A stretch of DNA of 64,000 bases from Neorhizobium sp. (lineage in GTDB: Bacteria; Pseudomonadota; Alphaproteobacteria; Rhizobiales; Rhizobiaceae): assembly GCA_028283725.1 (NCBI GenBank), contig JAPWKC010000004.1, positions 930,001 to 994,000 on the forward strand, read 5' to 3'. Positions within the stretch are counted from its first letter, which is position 1; each line of letters opens with the position of its first letter. Under the pieces are notes generated by a model, which was not told the origin of the DNA, did no database searches, and saw only the letters and a list, made by a program, of their open reading frames with translations. Shown here one piece after another: positions 35,752-43,671 of the stretch. Made by a program: the position numbers and the translations under genes.

Positions 35752-36293
35752 GGTCCAGTGGCTCCGGTGAAGGGCGTGATGGCTGTTGGAGGTTTCTGCT
35801 GGAGAATTCCGGTTGTGGCGTTTTAGCGGAGATGCGTCCCGTTAAGGGTTGGCAGCAGCGGTCCGTTGCACAGGAAACGAGGACCGGTACAGGCATTGCA
35901 ACCGGGCTACCGGGCCACCGGGCCACCGGGCGGCTGGGCCACCGGTCGGCAGGGCTACTTGGCGGCAGGGCCACCGGGCTACTGGGCCATTGGGCGGCAG
36001 CGCGCGGCCGGATGCCGACACCGGCCAGCGCGAGGCTAGAGCGACGCCCGAACCGGGCCAGAATCGGGCCTGAACAGACATGGGCGAGGCCGCCGCAACG
36101 ACGGAGCCAGGAAAGAGCGAGGACGGAGCGGGTGCGACGGGGCATCGTCCGCCTGCCTCGGCCATCGACATCCTTCGCCCGTCACCCCTCGCCCCCTTGC
36201 CTTATCCTCCGACGTTGCCTCGCCGTCGCCTCGCCGATCCTGCGCAGATCTGCCACAGATGCCCGGCCGATGGCCGGTGATCCGCAAAGACGA
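35752..36293. repeat. Repeat-rich spacer between portal and endolysin
   Basis: This 542-bp spacer contains an array at about 35895-36000 of 8-16-bp degenerate units based on GGGCCACCGGGC. No credible gene or RNA was seen in the remainder. Confidence 0.7.
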
Positions 36294-36929
36294 TCACCCC
36301 TGAAGTGCTGCCGCAAACGCCTTGGCATAGGCGGCGACGAGAGCTGCCCGGTCGGTTCCGTTGATGACTTTTCGCGCGCCGATGAAATCGCAGCGACCTT
36401 CGGCGATATCGTCCGCCAGCCGGCGACCGGTGAAGCTTCCCGCCGCCATGCCCTCGACGAGAATGGCGACCGCCGTCGCCATCTCCATCGCCCGCGCCGG
36501 ATCCTCGACCAGATCGACGCCGGTCAGCGCCGAGAGCGCGGTGTAATTCCTGCGGTGCGTCAGCTGGACGAAGCCGCGACCGAGCCAGGTGCGGCCGGCA
36601 GAATCCCGGCGCCAATAGGGCGATTTCACCGATCCGAGCCGGCCGTTGCGATAGGCCCGGTCGAGAATGGCGATCGCCTCGGCATCGCTTGCCGCAAGCG
36701 TCTCGCGCACCGGCTGCATGCGCCGCGCCGTCTCGTGATAGGCGGTGGCAAAAATATAGGCCAGCCGGTTGCGGGAAACGGCCTCCGGAACGGTGGACGA
36801 GACCTTGGTCCGATGCCGTTCATAGCCGTCGAGGATGGCCGTCAGACCCTCCACCTGCGCGGGCGAGAGATGGCCCGCAAACAGCGATTGACGCAGCGAG
36901 GCGAAGAAAAAATCCCTGTCATGCGCCAT
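36294..36929 (-). CDS. Endolysin-type muramidase/chitinase-like protein in the GTA cluster
   Basis: The 211-residue protein resembles the lysozyme-like GH19 fold. It has LAYIFATAYHETARRMQPVR, with the likely catalytic Glu in YHET, then SAGRTWLGRGFVQLTHRRNY and the closing RCDFIGARKVINGTDRAALV. Such genes act with holins to lyse producer cells. RcGTA keeps its lysis genes outside the main cluster, so the position between portal and terminase is notable. An in-frame GTG three codons upstream could also start it. Confidence 0.78.
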   Translation of the reverse strand: MAHDRDFFFASLRQSLFAGHLSPAQVEGLTAILDGYERHRTKVSSTVPEAVSRNRLAYIFATAYHETARRMQPVRETLAASDAEAIAILDRAYRNGRLGSVKSPYWRRDSAGRTWLGRGFVQLTHRRNYTALSALTGVDLVEDPARAMEMATAVAILVEGMAAGSFTGRRLADDIAEGRCDFIGARKVINGTDRAALVAAYAKAFAAALQG

Positions 36930-37098
36930 TGTCCGCACTTTCCCGCTTGCGCCGCCCGGCGCTCCCCAACATTCAATCGGTTTAAGAAAAACTAAATCGT
37001 TTTAGGACTTTAGGCCCCGGTTTACTTCGGCTCACGGTTGTGGAACCAATTGCTCGTCACGACGTTTCCGTCGGCTTTCTTCAAAAGAACAGGAGATC

Positions 37099-37233
37099 AT
37101 GATGATTCAGCAGCCCGTGCAGGCCGCCCCTTCCAAGCCGATCCCGCAGCATGTCGCGGAGCGTCACGAATCCGAATGGCAGCAGGTGCGCGAGACGGTC
37201 GCTCCGCGTCCGGCTTCCGCGCCCAGCCGTTAA
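37099..37233 (+). CDS. 44-residue plus-strand ORF between endolysin and terminase
   Basis: It reads MMIQQPVQAAPSKPIPQHVA to ASAPSR and is proline/glutamine-rich with no membrane segment. AGGAGATC stands directly before the ATG pair, a strong ribosome-binding site; the second ATG has better spacing. It lies on the strand opposite to the GTA genes, in a 360-bp gap with a locally AT-rich upstream region. The family is unknown to me. Coding potential rests on the ribosome-binding site and a clean frame only. Confidence 0.5.
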   Translation: MMIQQPVQAAPSKPIPQHVAERHESEWQQVRETVAPRPASAPSR

Positions 37234-37290
37234 AGCGCCCAAAACCTTGAGTTGTTTCAAGATCCGTATTTGAAGGCCTTTGCCGCGCGT

Positions 37291-39066
37291 TCATATTGTC
37301 CTGACGCGCGGCTCCCCTTGCGTTTCCAGCATCAGCGCCGTCAGCGCCCAGACCAGCGCATCGAGCCGGTCGGGCGAGCGGCCGGATGACAGACCGTCCG
37401 GGCCGAAATCGCACATCTGGTCTTCCAGCGCGGTAAAGCGCCCGGCATGGGCGACACGTCCCTGCTCGTAGAGGGCGGCGACAGGCTCGGCGCGGGAAAA
37501 TTTGCCCCGCGATGCCCGCACCATCGTGACCGGCAGATTGGCATCGACGCTTTTCAGCATCGCCACCACCATTTCGCCACCCTGGTTGACTTCGGCCACC
37601 ACCCGGTCGGCGCCGAACCGCCGATAGGCGTTGACCACGGCTTGCGCCCAGCCGGCCGGGCTCATGCCCTCGACCGAGCAATCGGCAAGCACGACACCGC
37701 GACTGGCATGGCGCTCTGTCCCGGAACCGGACGCCTTTGCCTCCGCCATCGTTGCGGCGGGTCTTGCCGAACCGTGCCCGCCACCGGCCTCGATGCCGGC
37801 CACGACGATGCCGCAGCAGGATTGCTCGCCTGAACCGGAAGGCGGATCGACGGCGACGACGATGCGGCGAAGAGGCCCGCAAAAGCGTCCCGAGAAAGGC
37901 ATGACGACCGCCTCCAGATCGGCGCGCTTCCAGAGCGCATCGGTGCGGTCCTCGATCAGCTCACCCTGCAGTTCCTGCCGTCCGAGCCGCGTGCCGCCAT
38001 AGCGGCGTTGCAGCGCCGAGACGAAGCCGGGCGCGAGGTTCGTGGCATTATCCGCCGTCGCGATCCGCACGAGCCGGGTTGCGGCATCTGATATCAGCCG
38101 CTTGATCAGCGGGATCGGCCGCGGCGTGGTGGTCACGAGCTGGCGCGGGGCCTTCCCAAGCCGCAGGCCGAATTGCAGCATGTCGAACGTATCCTCGGCA
38201 TGCTTCCATTTTCCAAGTTCATCGCACCAGGCGAAATGGAACTGCGGCCCGCGCAGCGCCTCGGGATCTTCGGAGGAGAAGATCTGGGCGATGGCGCCAT
38301 TCGGCCAGATCAGACGGCGACGGGAAATCTCGAAATCCGGCCGGTTGCGTCGCGCGATGCGGCAGATGCCGGAGGTTCCGTCGATCATCACCTCGCGGGC
38401 ATCGCCGAGTGTTTCGGCAACGAGCGCGATCCGCAGGTCGGACCGTCGGTCTGCCGATGCCAGCCCATGCACCCATTCGGCACCGGCGCGCGTCTTGCCC
38501 GAGCCGCGACCACCCATGACGAGCCAGGTGCGCCAGTCGCCTTCCGGCGCCCGCTGCTCGGGCCGGCCGATCACCGACCAGTCCCGCAGCAGCGCCGGGA
38601 GGAAGAGTGCGACGGCGGGATCGAGAGACGGGCCTACGGGAGGAGACGCGGCACCGGCCGGCCCCCGGATCGGATCTTGCGGCAGCGCCCGGACAAACCC
38701 CTCCCCCGTTTGAGAGGGCTGGCCGGCAGGGATGGGGAGGCAATTCTCCCTATCGGCGTTGACCGCGCACAGGCGGGGCGCAAGTGCCGGGTCGGCACCG
38801 GCCGGTTGCGGCCGATCGCCGGCCATCGTGCCGGAGAGGCCGGCAAGCTTGGCCTTCAACCCCGTCGTGCCCGCCACAAGCGCCGGTATTCCGGCCTTTC
38901 CCGTCGATGCCGTCATGCGGTTCCGATCGCGTTTCTGGCCGATCTCGACGATCTCGTGCGTCAGCCGGACCATGTTGACCGCGGCGCGGCCGGCAAGCTT
39001 GTCAGCCCCGCGGCGGACCTTGCGCCGGCTCGGCGCTTTCGGCTGGACGCCGCGAAACTGCTGCAT
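37291..39066 (-). CDS. GTA gp2: large terminase (TerL)
   Basis: The protein of 591 residues has the packaging ATPase with Walker A WLVMGGRGSGKTRAGAEWV, Walker B-like FHFAWCDELGKWKH and coupling motif LVTTTPRP. The nuclease domain includes RRIVVAVDPPSGSGE and the acidic residues in DRVVAEVNQGGEMV and DRLDALVWAL. In RcGTA-type TerL the Walker A lies about 40-60 residues from the start; here it is preceded by some 180. The N-terminal part is low-complexity and includes a basic segment (PSRRKVRRGADKLAGRAAV). Start 39066 is chosen for its SD (AGGAGAG) and overlaps gp1 by 65 bp. An internal start is possible. Confidence 0.9.
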   Translation of the reverse strand: MQQFRGVQPKAPSRRKVRRGADKLAGRAAVNMVRLTHEIVEIGQKRDRNRMTASTGKAGIPALVAGTTGLKAKLAGLSGTMAGDRPQPAGADPALAPRLCAVNADRENCLPIPAGQPSQTGEGFVRALPQDPIRGPAGAASPPVGPSLDPAVALFLPALLRDWSVIGRPEQRAPEGDWRTWLVMGGRGSGKTRAGAEWVHGLASADRRSDLRIALVAETLGDAREVMIDGTSGICRIARRNRPDFEISRRRLIWPNGAIAQIFSSEDPEALRGPQFHFAWCDELGKWKHAEDTFDMLQFGLRLGKAPRQLVTTTPRPIPLIKRLISDAATRLVRIATADNATNLAPGFVSALQRRYGGTRLGRQELQGELIEDRTDALWKRADLEAVVMPFSGRFCGPLRRIVVAVDPPSGSGEQSCCGIVVAGIEAGGGHGSARPAATMAEAKASGSGTERHASRGVVLADCSVEGMSPAGWAQAVVNAYRRFGADRVVAEVNQGGEMVVAMLKSVDANLPVTMVRASRGKFSRAEPVAALYEQGRVAHAGRFTALEDQMCDFGPDGLSSGRSPDRLDALVWALTALMLETQGEPRVRTI

Positions 39067-39703
39067 CGGTCTCTCCTGCCGGCGGGCCATCCCGCTGCCA
39101 TGCCCGGTAAAGCATGTCGGCTTTCGCATTGGCACGGTCCTCGATCATCGACAGAACACGGGCCTTGGCCTCTTCGAAACCATGAGCCCCGGCGGCCTCA
39201 TCCTCGGCGCGTTCGCGGTCGAGAAGCAGCTGCCGCTGCAGCGTATCGATCTTTTCCAGCGTCCGGACGATCAGCGACATGGCGTCGGTGGCGGCCTTCA
39301 CATCGGCGCGGGCAAGTTTCTGCGCCGTCTCGTCACCATCGGCGAGCAGCCGTTCGGCCGCCTGCCGCAGCGAACGAAAGGTGGAAAACTGTGCGCGCAT
39401 CTCGACGGTCATATCGTTGAGAAGCAGGCGGAACTGCGTGGCCGCGTCGTCCGTCGTCGGAGCCGGTTCCGGGGCGAGTGCGGGATCCAGTGCCGGGGCT
39501 AGTGCCGGGCTCAGCGCCGGGGTTAGCGCAGGCGCCAGTGCGACCAAGGCGGCGTCCTTTCGTCGTTCGTCCACCGGGAGCGGCGCTGCGGATATCGCGT
39601 CTGCAGCGGTTGCCGATTTCAACTCCGGCGCCGCGACAGAGCGCTGCGGCACGTCCCAGAGGCGAAACACCATCGGATCGAAATCCTCGTAGATATCCTG
39701 CAT
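39002..39703 (-). CDS. GTA gp1: putative small terminase
   Basis: The frame of 233 residues stands at the gp1/TerS position upstream of TerL. The start MQDIYEDFDPMVFRLWDVPQ is conserved-looking. A Pro/Ala repeat follows (ALAPALTPALSPALAPALDP) made of 12-15-bp units. A helical region comes next (FRLLLNDMTVEMRAQFSTFR, AATDAMSLIVRTLEKIDTLQ) that would suit TerS oligomerisation. The frame extends to 39775 through more repeats (MVPPMAPPM), so the start is uncertain. The TerS role is inferred from position and helical content. Confidence 0.68.
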   Translation of the reverse strand: MQDIYEDFDPMVFRLWDVPQRSVAAPELKSATAADAISAAPLPVDERRKDAALVALAPALTPALSPALAPALDPALAPEPAPTTDDAATQFRLLLNDMTVEMRAQFSTFRSLRQAAERLLADGDETAQKLARADVKAATDAMSLIVRTLEKIDTLQRQLLLDRERAEDEAAGAHGFEEAKARVLSMIEDRANAKADMLYRAWQRDGPPAGETDAAVSRRPAESAEPAQGPPRG

Positions 39704-39895
39704 GGCATCCTCGCCTGCTGCCGCACTCGTTCGCGTCATCGGTGGCGCCATCGGTGGCACCATCATTGGCGTCATCGTTCACGTGCGGCAAAATACGGAT
39801 AAAAAAAGGGCCCGGTGCGATGACACGGGCCCCTGACTGGAAGGCGCTGCGCCGCCCATCACATGGTATCGGCGCAACTCTTCGACAATATCTGA

Positions 39896-39924
39896 ACCCT
39901 ATCAGAGCAGCGTGACGCCGTCAA
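39896..39924 (-). promoter_or_regulatory. Candidate promoter of the GTA operon
   Basis: On the minus strand TTGACG (39924-39919) is followed after 17 bp by TAGGGT (39901-39896). An AT-rich stretch (about 39925-39960) lies just upstream, like an UP element. The position, before the first GTA gene, fits; the -10 is weak. Confidence 0.3.
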
Positions 39925-40016
39925 GGATTATTTTCCTATATCGAAAATTTTACTGGATGGTCGATTTGTTGCGGAAGGCTCCGCTGGACTGTAGAGAATC
40001 GCGCCAAGGCCTCAGG

Positions 40017-40046
40017 CCGAACCGAACCGAACCGAACCGAACCGAA
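40017..40046. repeat. CCGAA pentamer x6
   Basis: Six perfect tandem copies lie 31 bp before the arsC ATG, in its 5' leader or promoter. Copy-number change would alter promoter or leader spacing. Confidence 0.9.
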
Positions 40047-40077
40047 CTGCCACTGCCACTATCGGGAGTTTTTCCGC

Positions 40078-40500
40078 ATGCCTGTCACGATCTACCACAA
40101 TCCCGCCTGCGGCACCTCGCGCAACGTGCTGGCGCTGATCCGCAATGCCGGCATCGAGCCGGATGTCATCGACTATCTGAAAACACCGCCGACGCGCGAC
40201 GAACTGGTGACGATGATTGCCGATGCAGGCCTTTCGGTGCGCGCTGCCATTCGTGAAAAAGGGACGCCGTTTCAGGATCTTGGCCTTGGCGACCCGGCGC
40301 TTTCGGATGACGCGCTGATCGATGCGATGCTTGAAAACCCGATCCTGATCAACCGCCCCTTCGTCATTGCGCCGATGGGCACGCGGCTTGCCCGCCCGTC
40401 GGAAGTGGTGCTCGACATTCTTCCCGACAGCCATCGCGGGCCGTTTGCCAAGGAGGATGGCGAGGTGGTGATCGGTGACGACGGCAAGCGGGTGCGATAA
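40078..40500 (+). CDS. arsC: Arsenate reductase, glutaredoxin type
   Basis: The 140-residue ArsC has the active-site cysteine in YHNPACGTSRNVL. The arsenate-binding arginines of the family fall in NRPFVIAPMGTRLARPSEVV. It reduces arsenate to arsenite using glutathione/glutaredoxin. GGGAG lies nine bases before the ATG. No arsB, acr3 or arsR is adjacent, so it stands alone here. Confidence 0.93.
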   Translation: MPVTIYHNPACGTSRNVLALIRNAGIEPDVIDYLKTPPTRDELVTMIADAGLSVRAAIREKGTPFQDLGLGDPALSDDALIDAMLENPILINRPFVIAPMGTRLARPSEVVLDILPDSHRGPFAKEDGEVVIGDDGKRVR

Positions 40501-40530
40501 CGCCACCCCGCCGTCCGTCCTGCCCACCTG

Positions 40531-40582
40531 TTCGGGCCGTGTCTTCGGGCCGCGTCTTCGGGCCCTGTCTTCGGGCCGCTCT
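40531..40582. repeat. 13-bp tandem repeat x4
   Basis: Four units of TTCGGGCCGTGTC with one to four substitutions lie between the convergent arsC and selO genes. Confidence 0.85.
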
Positions 40583-40687
40583 ATCGCAGCGGCCCCTTTC
40601 AGCCGTTTATCCCAGCCGTCTCTTCCAGCCGCCCTGCCCGGCCGCCTTCTTGATCGCCTCTCCCATCGGCCTTCCTGGCAGCATCCG

Positions 40688-42172
40688 TCATGTGCCGCAG
40701 AAGGTTCTCAGCACCCGTTGTTCGGGGCGCGGCGGCTCGGCATAGGCGGCAAATTCCGGGCGGTCCTCGAAAGGTCTTTCGAGGGCCTCGACGAGCCTGT
40801 TGAAGGGTTTCAGATCGCCGTCATTGGCCGCCACGATCGCCTCCTCGATCCGGTGGTTGCGGGGGATGATCGCCGGGTTGACGGCATCGAGTGCTGCGGC
40901 GATCTGATCGGCCGAACGCTTTGCGCCCTCGCCGTCCTCCTCCAGCCGGTTGCGCCATCTGGCAATCCAGTCGGCCAGGGTTTCCGGTGCTGTGAAGAGA
41001 TCGAGGAAACCTGCCGTGCGACCCCTTGCCACCTCGGACAGGCTACGGAAAACACGGGTGAAATCGGCGGAGGACGTCTGCATTTCGGCCATCAGGCCCT
41101 GTACCAGATCGCCATCGCCTTCGCGTGCCTGCGTCAGGCCGAGCTTGGTGCGGAACACATCGAGCCAGGCAGACTGGAAATGTTCGCCAAAAGCCTTCAG
41201 CACGGAATTGGCCTTTTCGACGGCGCGTTCCTCGTCCGCGTCGATCAGCGGCAGGAAGCATTCGGCAAGCCGCGCGATGTTCCACTGGCCGATGCCCGGC
41301 TGGTTGCGATAGGCATAGCGGCCCGCCTGATCGATCGAGGAAAACACCTTCATCTGATCGTATTCGTCCATGAAGGCGCAGGGGCCGAAATCGATCGTCT
41401 CGCCCGAAATCGTCATGTTGTCGGTGTTCATCACGCCATGGATGAAGCCAACGCCGAGCCAGCGTGCAATCAGCCGCGCCTGCGCCAAAGCGACCGCTTC
41501 CAGCAGCGCCGCATAGCGTTCCGGCCCGTTTTCGAAACGATCCTTCAGATCGGGATAATGGCGGTCGATGACGTAGTCGGCGAGCGTCTTCAAACCCTCT
41601 TCATCGCCGCTTGCGGCAAGATACTGGAAGGTCCCGACGCGGACATGGCTTGCCGCGACCCGCACGAAAACGGCGCCCTGTTCCACCCGCTCGCGATAGA
41701 CCGGCTCGCCGGTCGAAACGGCGGCAAGCGCCCGCGTCGCGGGGATGCCGAAGGCGGCAAAGGCTTCCGAAACGATATATTCGCGCAGGACCGGACCGAG
41801 CGCCGCCCGCCCGTCGCCACGGCGGGAAAACGGCGTGGGGCCGGCGCCCTTCAGCTGGATATCGCGGCGGCGGCCTTCTGCGTCGATCACCTCGCCGAGA
41901 AGGATCGCCCTGCCATCGCCAAGCTTCGGCACGAAATTGCCGAACTGGTGGCCGGCATAGGCCATGGCGAGCGGACTTGCGCCGGACGGCACGACATTGC
42001 CGGCAAGGATCGCCGCCAGCCGGTCGGGATCGGACAGATCCGCCGCCACGCCCAGTTGCCTTGCCAGTTTCTCGTTGAAGGCCAAGAGCTTGGGATCTTC
42101 CACCGGCTCCGGATAGACCGGTGCGAAAAACCGTTCCGGCAGGCGGGAATAGCTGTTGTCGAACGAAAACAA
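40688..42172 (-). CDS. selO: Protein adenylyltransferase SelO (YdiU/UPF0061)
   Basis: The 494-residue pseudokinase-fold enzyme transfers AMP to protein Ser/Thr/Tyr residues in redox stress. Landmarks are FDNSYSRLPERFF, MAYAGHQFGNFVPKLGDGRA, DIQLKGAGPTPFSRRGDGRA, HGVMNTDNMTISGETIDFGP and the C-terminal NPAIIPRNHRIEEAI. It ends VLRTFCGT, with a Cys three from the end. The start is TTG at 42172: AAGGAG lies eight bases upstream and the next residues (FSFDNSY) begin the conserved protein. The longer upstream frame has no conserved features. Confidence 0.93.
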   Translation of the reverse strand: MFSFDNSYSRLPERFFAPVYPEPVEDPKLLAFNEKLARQLGVAADLSDPDRLAAILAGNVVPSGASPLAMAYAGHQFGNFVPKLGDGRAILLGEVIDAEGRRRDIQLKGAGPTPFSRRGDGRAALGPVLREYIVSEAFAAFGIPATRALAAVSTGEPVYRERVEQGAVFVRVAASHVRVGTFQYLAASGDEEGLKTLADYVIDRHYPDLKDRFENGPERYAALLEAVALAQARLIARWLGVGFIHGVMNTDNMTISGETIDFGPCAFMDEYDQMKVFSSIDQAGRYAYRNQPGIGQWNIARLAECFLPLIDADEERAVEKANSVLKAFGEHFQSAWLDVFRTKLGLTQAREGDGDLVQGLMAEMQTSSADFTRVFRSLSEVARGRTAGFLDLFTAPETLADWIARWRNRLEEDGEGAKRSADQIAAALDAVNPAIIPRNHRIEEAIVAANDGDLKPFNRLVEALERPFEDRPEFAAYAEPPRPEQRVLRTFCGT

Positions 42173-42579
42173 GAGAGGATCTCCTTGGCGATGCCCGGAT
42201 GAAGCGCCGCATGACGGCCGGGTCAGGGCGCAGCCGCCATCGCTTTCTGCCAATATGGGAAAAAGCGCCGGTGGCACAAGAGCGGAGGGCCAAGGAGAGA
42301 CCCTGCCGCTGTGCAATGCAATACTCTGCTCTGCTTTGCTTTGTTGCGCCCCGCGCTGCCGTGCCTTGCTCCTATTGCGTCCCGTGCCGCTCCGGTTCGT
42401 CCTCGCCTGTTCCAGTCTGTTCCGTTCTGGCCGCCCCGTCCCGTTGCGGCACGCTATCCACAGTTATGTGAGCAATATTTTGCCATTCTGCGCCGAGAGC
42501 TGCCGCGAGACATGGTTTTTCGCCATGTGCCGCCCTACGTTAGGAAATAGCGATAAACCAGAGTTTCTGGGGAGATGTC
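42173..42579. other. selO / outer-membrane protein spacer
   Basis: This 407-bp divergent region has a CT-rich degenerate repeat at about 42315-42440 (units like GTTGCGCCCCGC and TTGCTCC). The omp ribosome-binding site GGGGAGATG stands at its end. No gene was recognised. Confidence 0.55.
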
Positions 42580-43275
42580 ATGATGGCATGCTTGCTTCGG
42601 TCTCGTACGCGTTTGATTTTCCGACATGCCTTGTCAGCCGCCGCAGCCCTTGCCGGCGGGCTTACGGCGGTGGCCGCCGGCGCCGGTCAGGCTTTAGCCG
42701 CCGATGCGATCGCGGCGCCGCCGCTGCCGCCGGCCGCCCTTGAAACTGTGCCGGTCTTCACCTGGAGCGGCCCCTATATCGGCGCCCATACCGGCTATGG
42801 CTGGGGCGATGGCGATGCGTCGGCTGCCGGCGCCTCGGCCTCGGACAATTTCGACGGTTGGCGGATCGGCGGCTTTGCCGGCTATAACTGGCAGATGTCG
42901 AGCGGTTTCGTCGCCGGTATCGAGGGCGACGTCAATTACGACTGGAACCGGAACCGCTATCCCGGCGGCATCGATATCGACAGCGGGTTCAGCGGTTCGG
43001 TGCGCGCCCGCGCCGGCTTCGCCTTCGACAGGGCGCTGCTTTATGCCGCCGGCGGCTGGACCGCGACCACCGTCAGCATCGATGGCGCCGGCCTCAACGA
43101 CGACGACATGCTGAACGGCTGGACGATCGGCGCCGGCCTCGATTACGCCTTCACCGACATGGTCTTCGGCCGCGTCGAATACCGCTACAACGATTTCGGC
43201 CGCGGCTCGCTCGACGGCGTGCGCACCGATTTCAACCAGAGCGTCATCAATATCGGGCTCGGAGTGAAATTCTGA
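42580..43275 (+). CDS. Omp25/Omp31-like outer-membrane beta-barrel protein
   Basis: The 231-residue protein has a long signal peptide (cleavage near residue 40, ALAADAIAAPP). An eight-stranded barrel follows with the family repeats FTWSGPYIGAHTGYGWG, NFDGWRIGGFAGYNWQ, SVRARAGFAFDRALLYAAGG and a terminal INIGLGVKF ending in Phe. It matches rhizobial RopB and Brucella Omp25/31 types that stabilise the outer membrane. GGGGAG precedes the ATG. Confidence 0.9.
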   Translation: MMACLLRSRTRLIFRHALSAAAALAGGLTAVAAGAGQALAADAIAAPPLPPAALETVPVFTWSGPYIGAHTGYGWGDGDASAAGASASDNFDGWRIGGFAGYNWQMSSGFVAGIEGDVNYDWNRNRYPGGIDIDSGFSGSVRARAGFAFDRALLYAAGGWTATTVSIDGAGLNDDDMLNGWTIGAGLDYAFTDMVFGRVEYRYNDFGRGSLDGVRTDFNQSVINIGLGVKF

Positions 43276-43671
43276 CGCGCCGTGAAGGGGTTACGCCGAA
43301 CAGGACGATCACCGGCAGCGGGCGGGCCGCAAGACAATGGGAGGAGCGCATCCTCCCATCCTCTTCTGCCTGCGAGCTGTTTCCCGTTCGCTGCCTGCCA
43401 TTTGCCGCTGCCCGTGTCTCTCTGCCCTTGCTTCCCTTCCCATTCCTCTCTTCCCATTCCTCCCTGGCCATTCCTCTCTGGTCGTTCCTCTCTGTCCGGT
43501 CATCACTTCTGCGGCATCGCGTGCCGGGCATTGCTTGCGTCCCGCTGCGCGGGTGCGACATCTCGCTATCAGATCACGTCCCGGCTTTAACCTTCCATAA
43601 TGTAGATCTGGCATCATAAGGAGCCGAGGCACCTGCGCGTCGTCATGCGCCGGCCTTGCGATGGGCGGCGC
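43276..43671. repeat. Spacer with CT-rich degenerate repeat
   Basis: This 396-bp spacer lies between the omp and diguanylate cyclase genes. About 43425-43510 is a drifted array of CCCATTCCTCTCTTC-like units. No gene was seen. Confidence 0.65.

Larger units (their letters stand above)
39776..40077. other. Divergent GTA / arsC spacer
   Basis: This 302-bp region holds the candidate GTA promoter above, an AT-rich patch, and six perfect CCGAA pentamers at 40017-40046, close to the arsC start. Confidence 0.6.
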
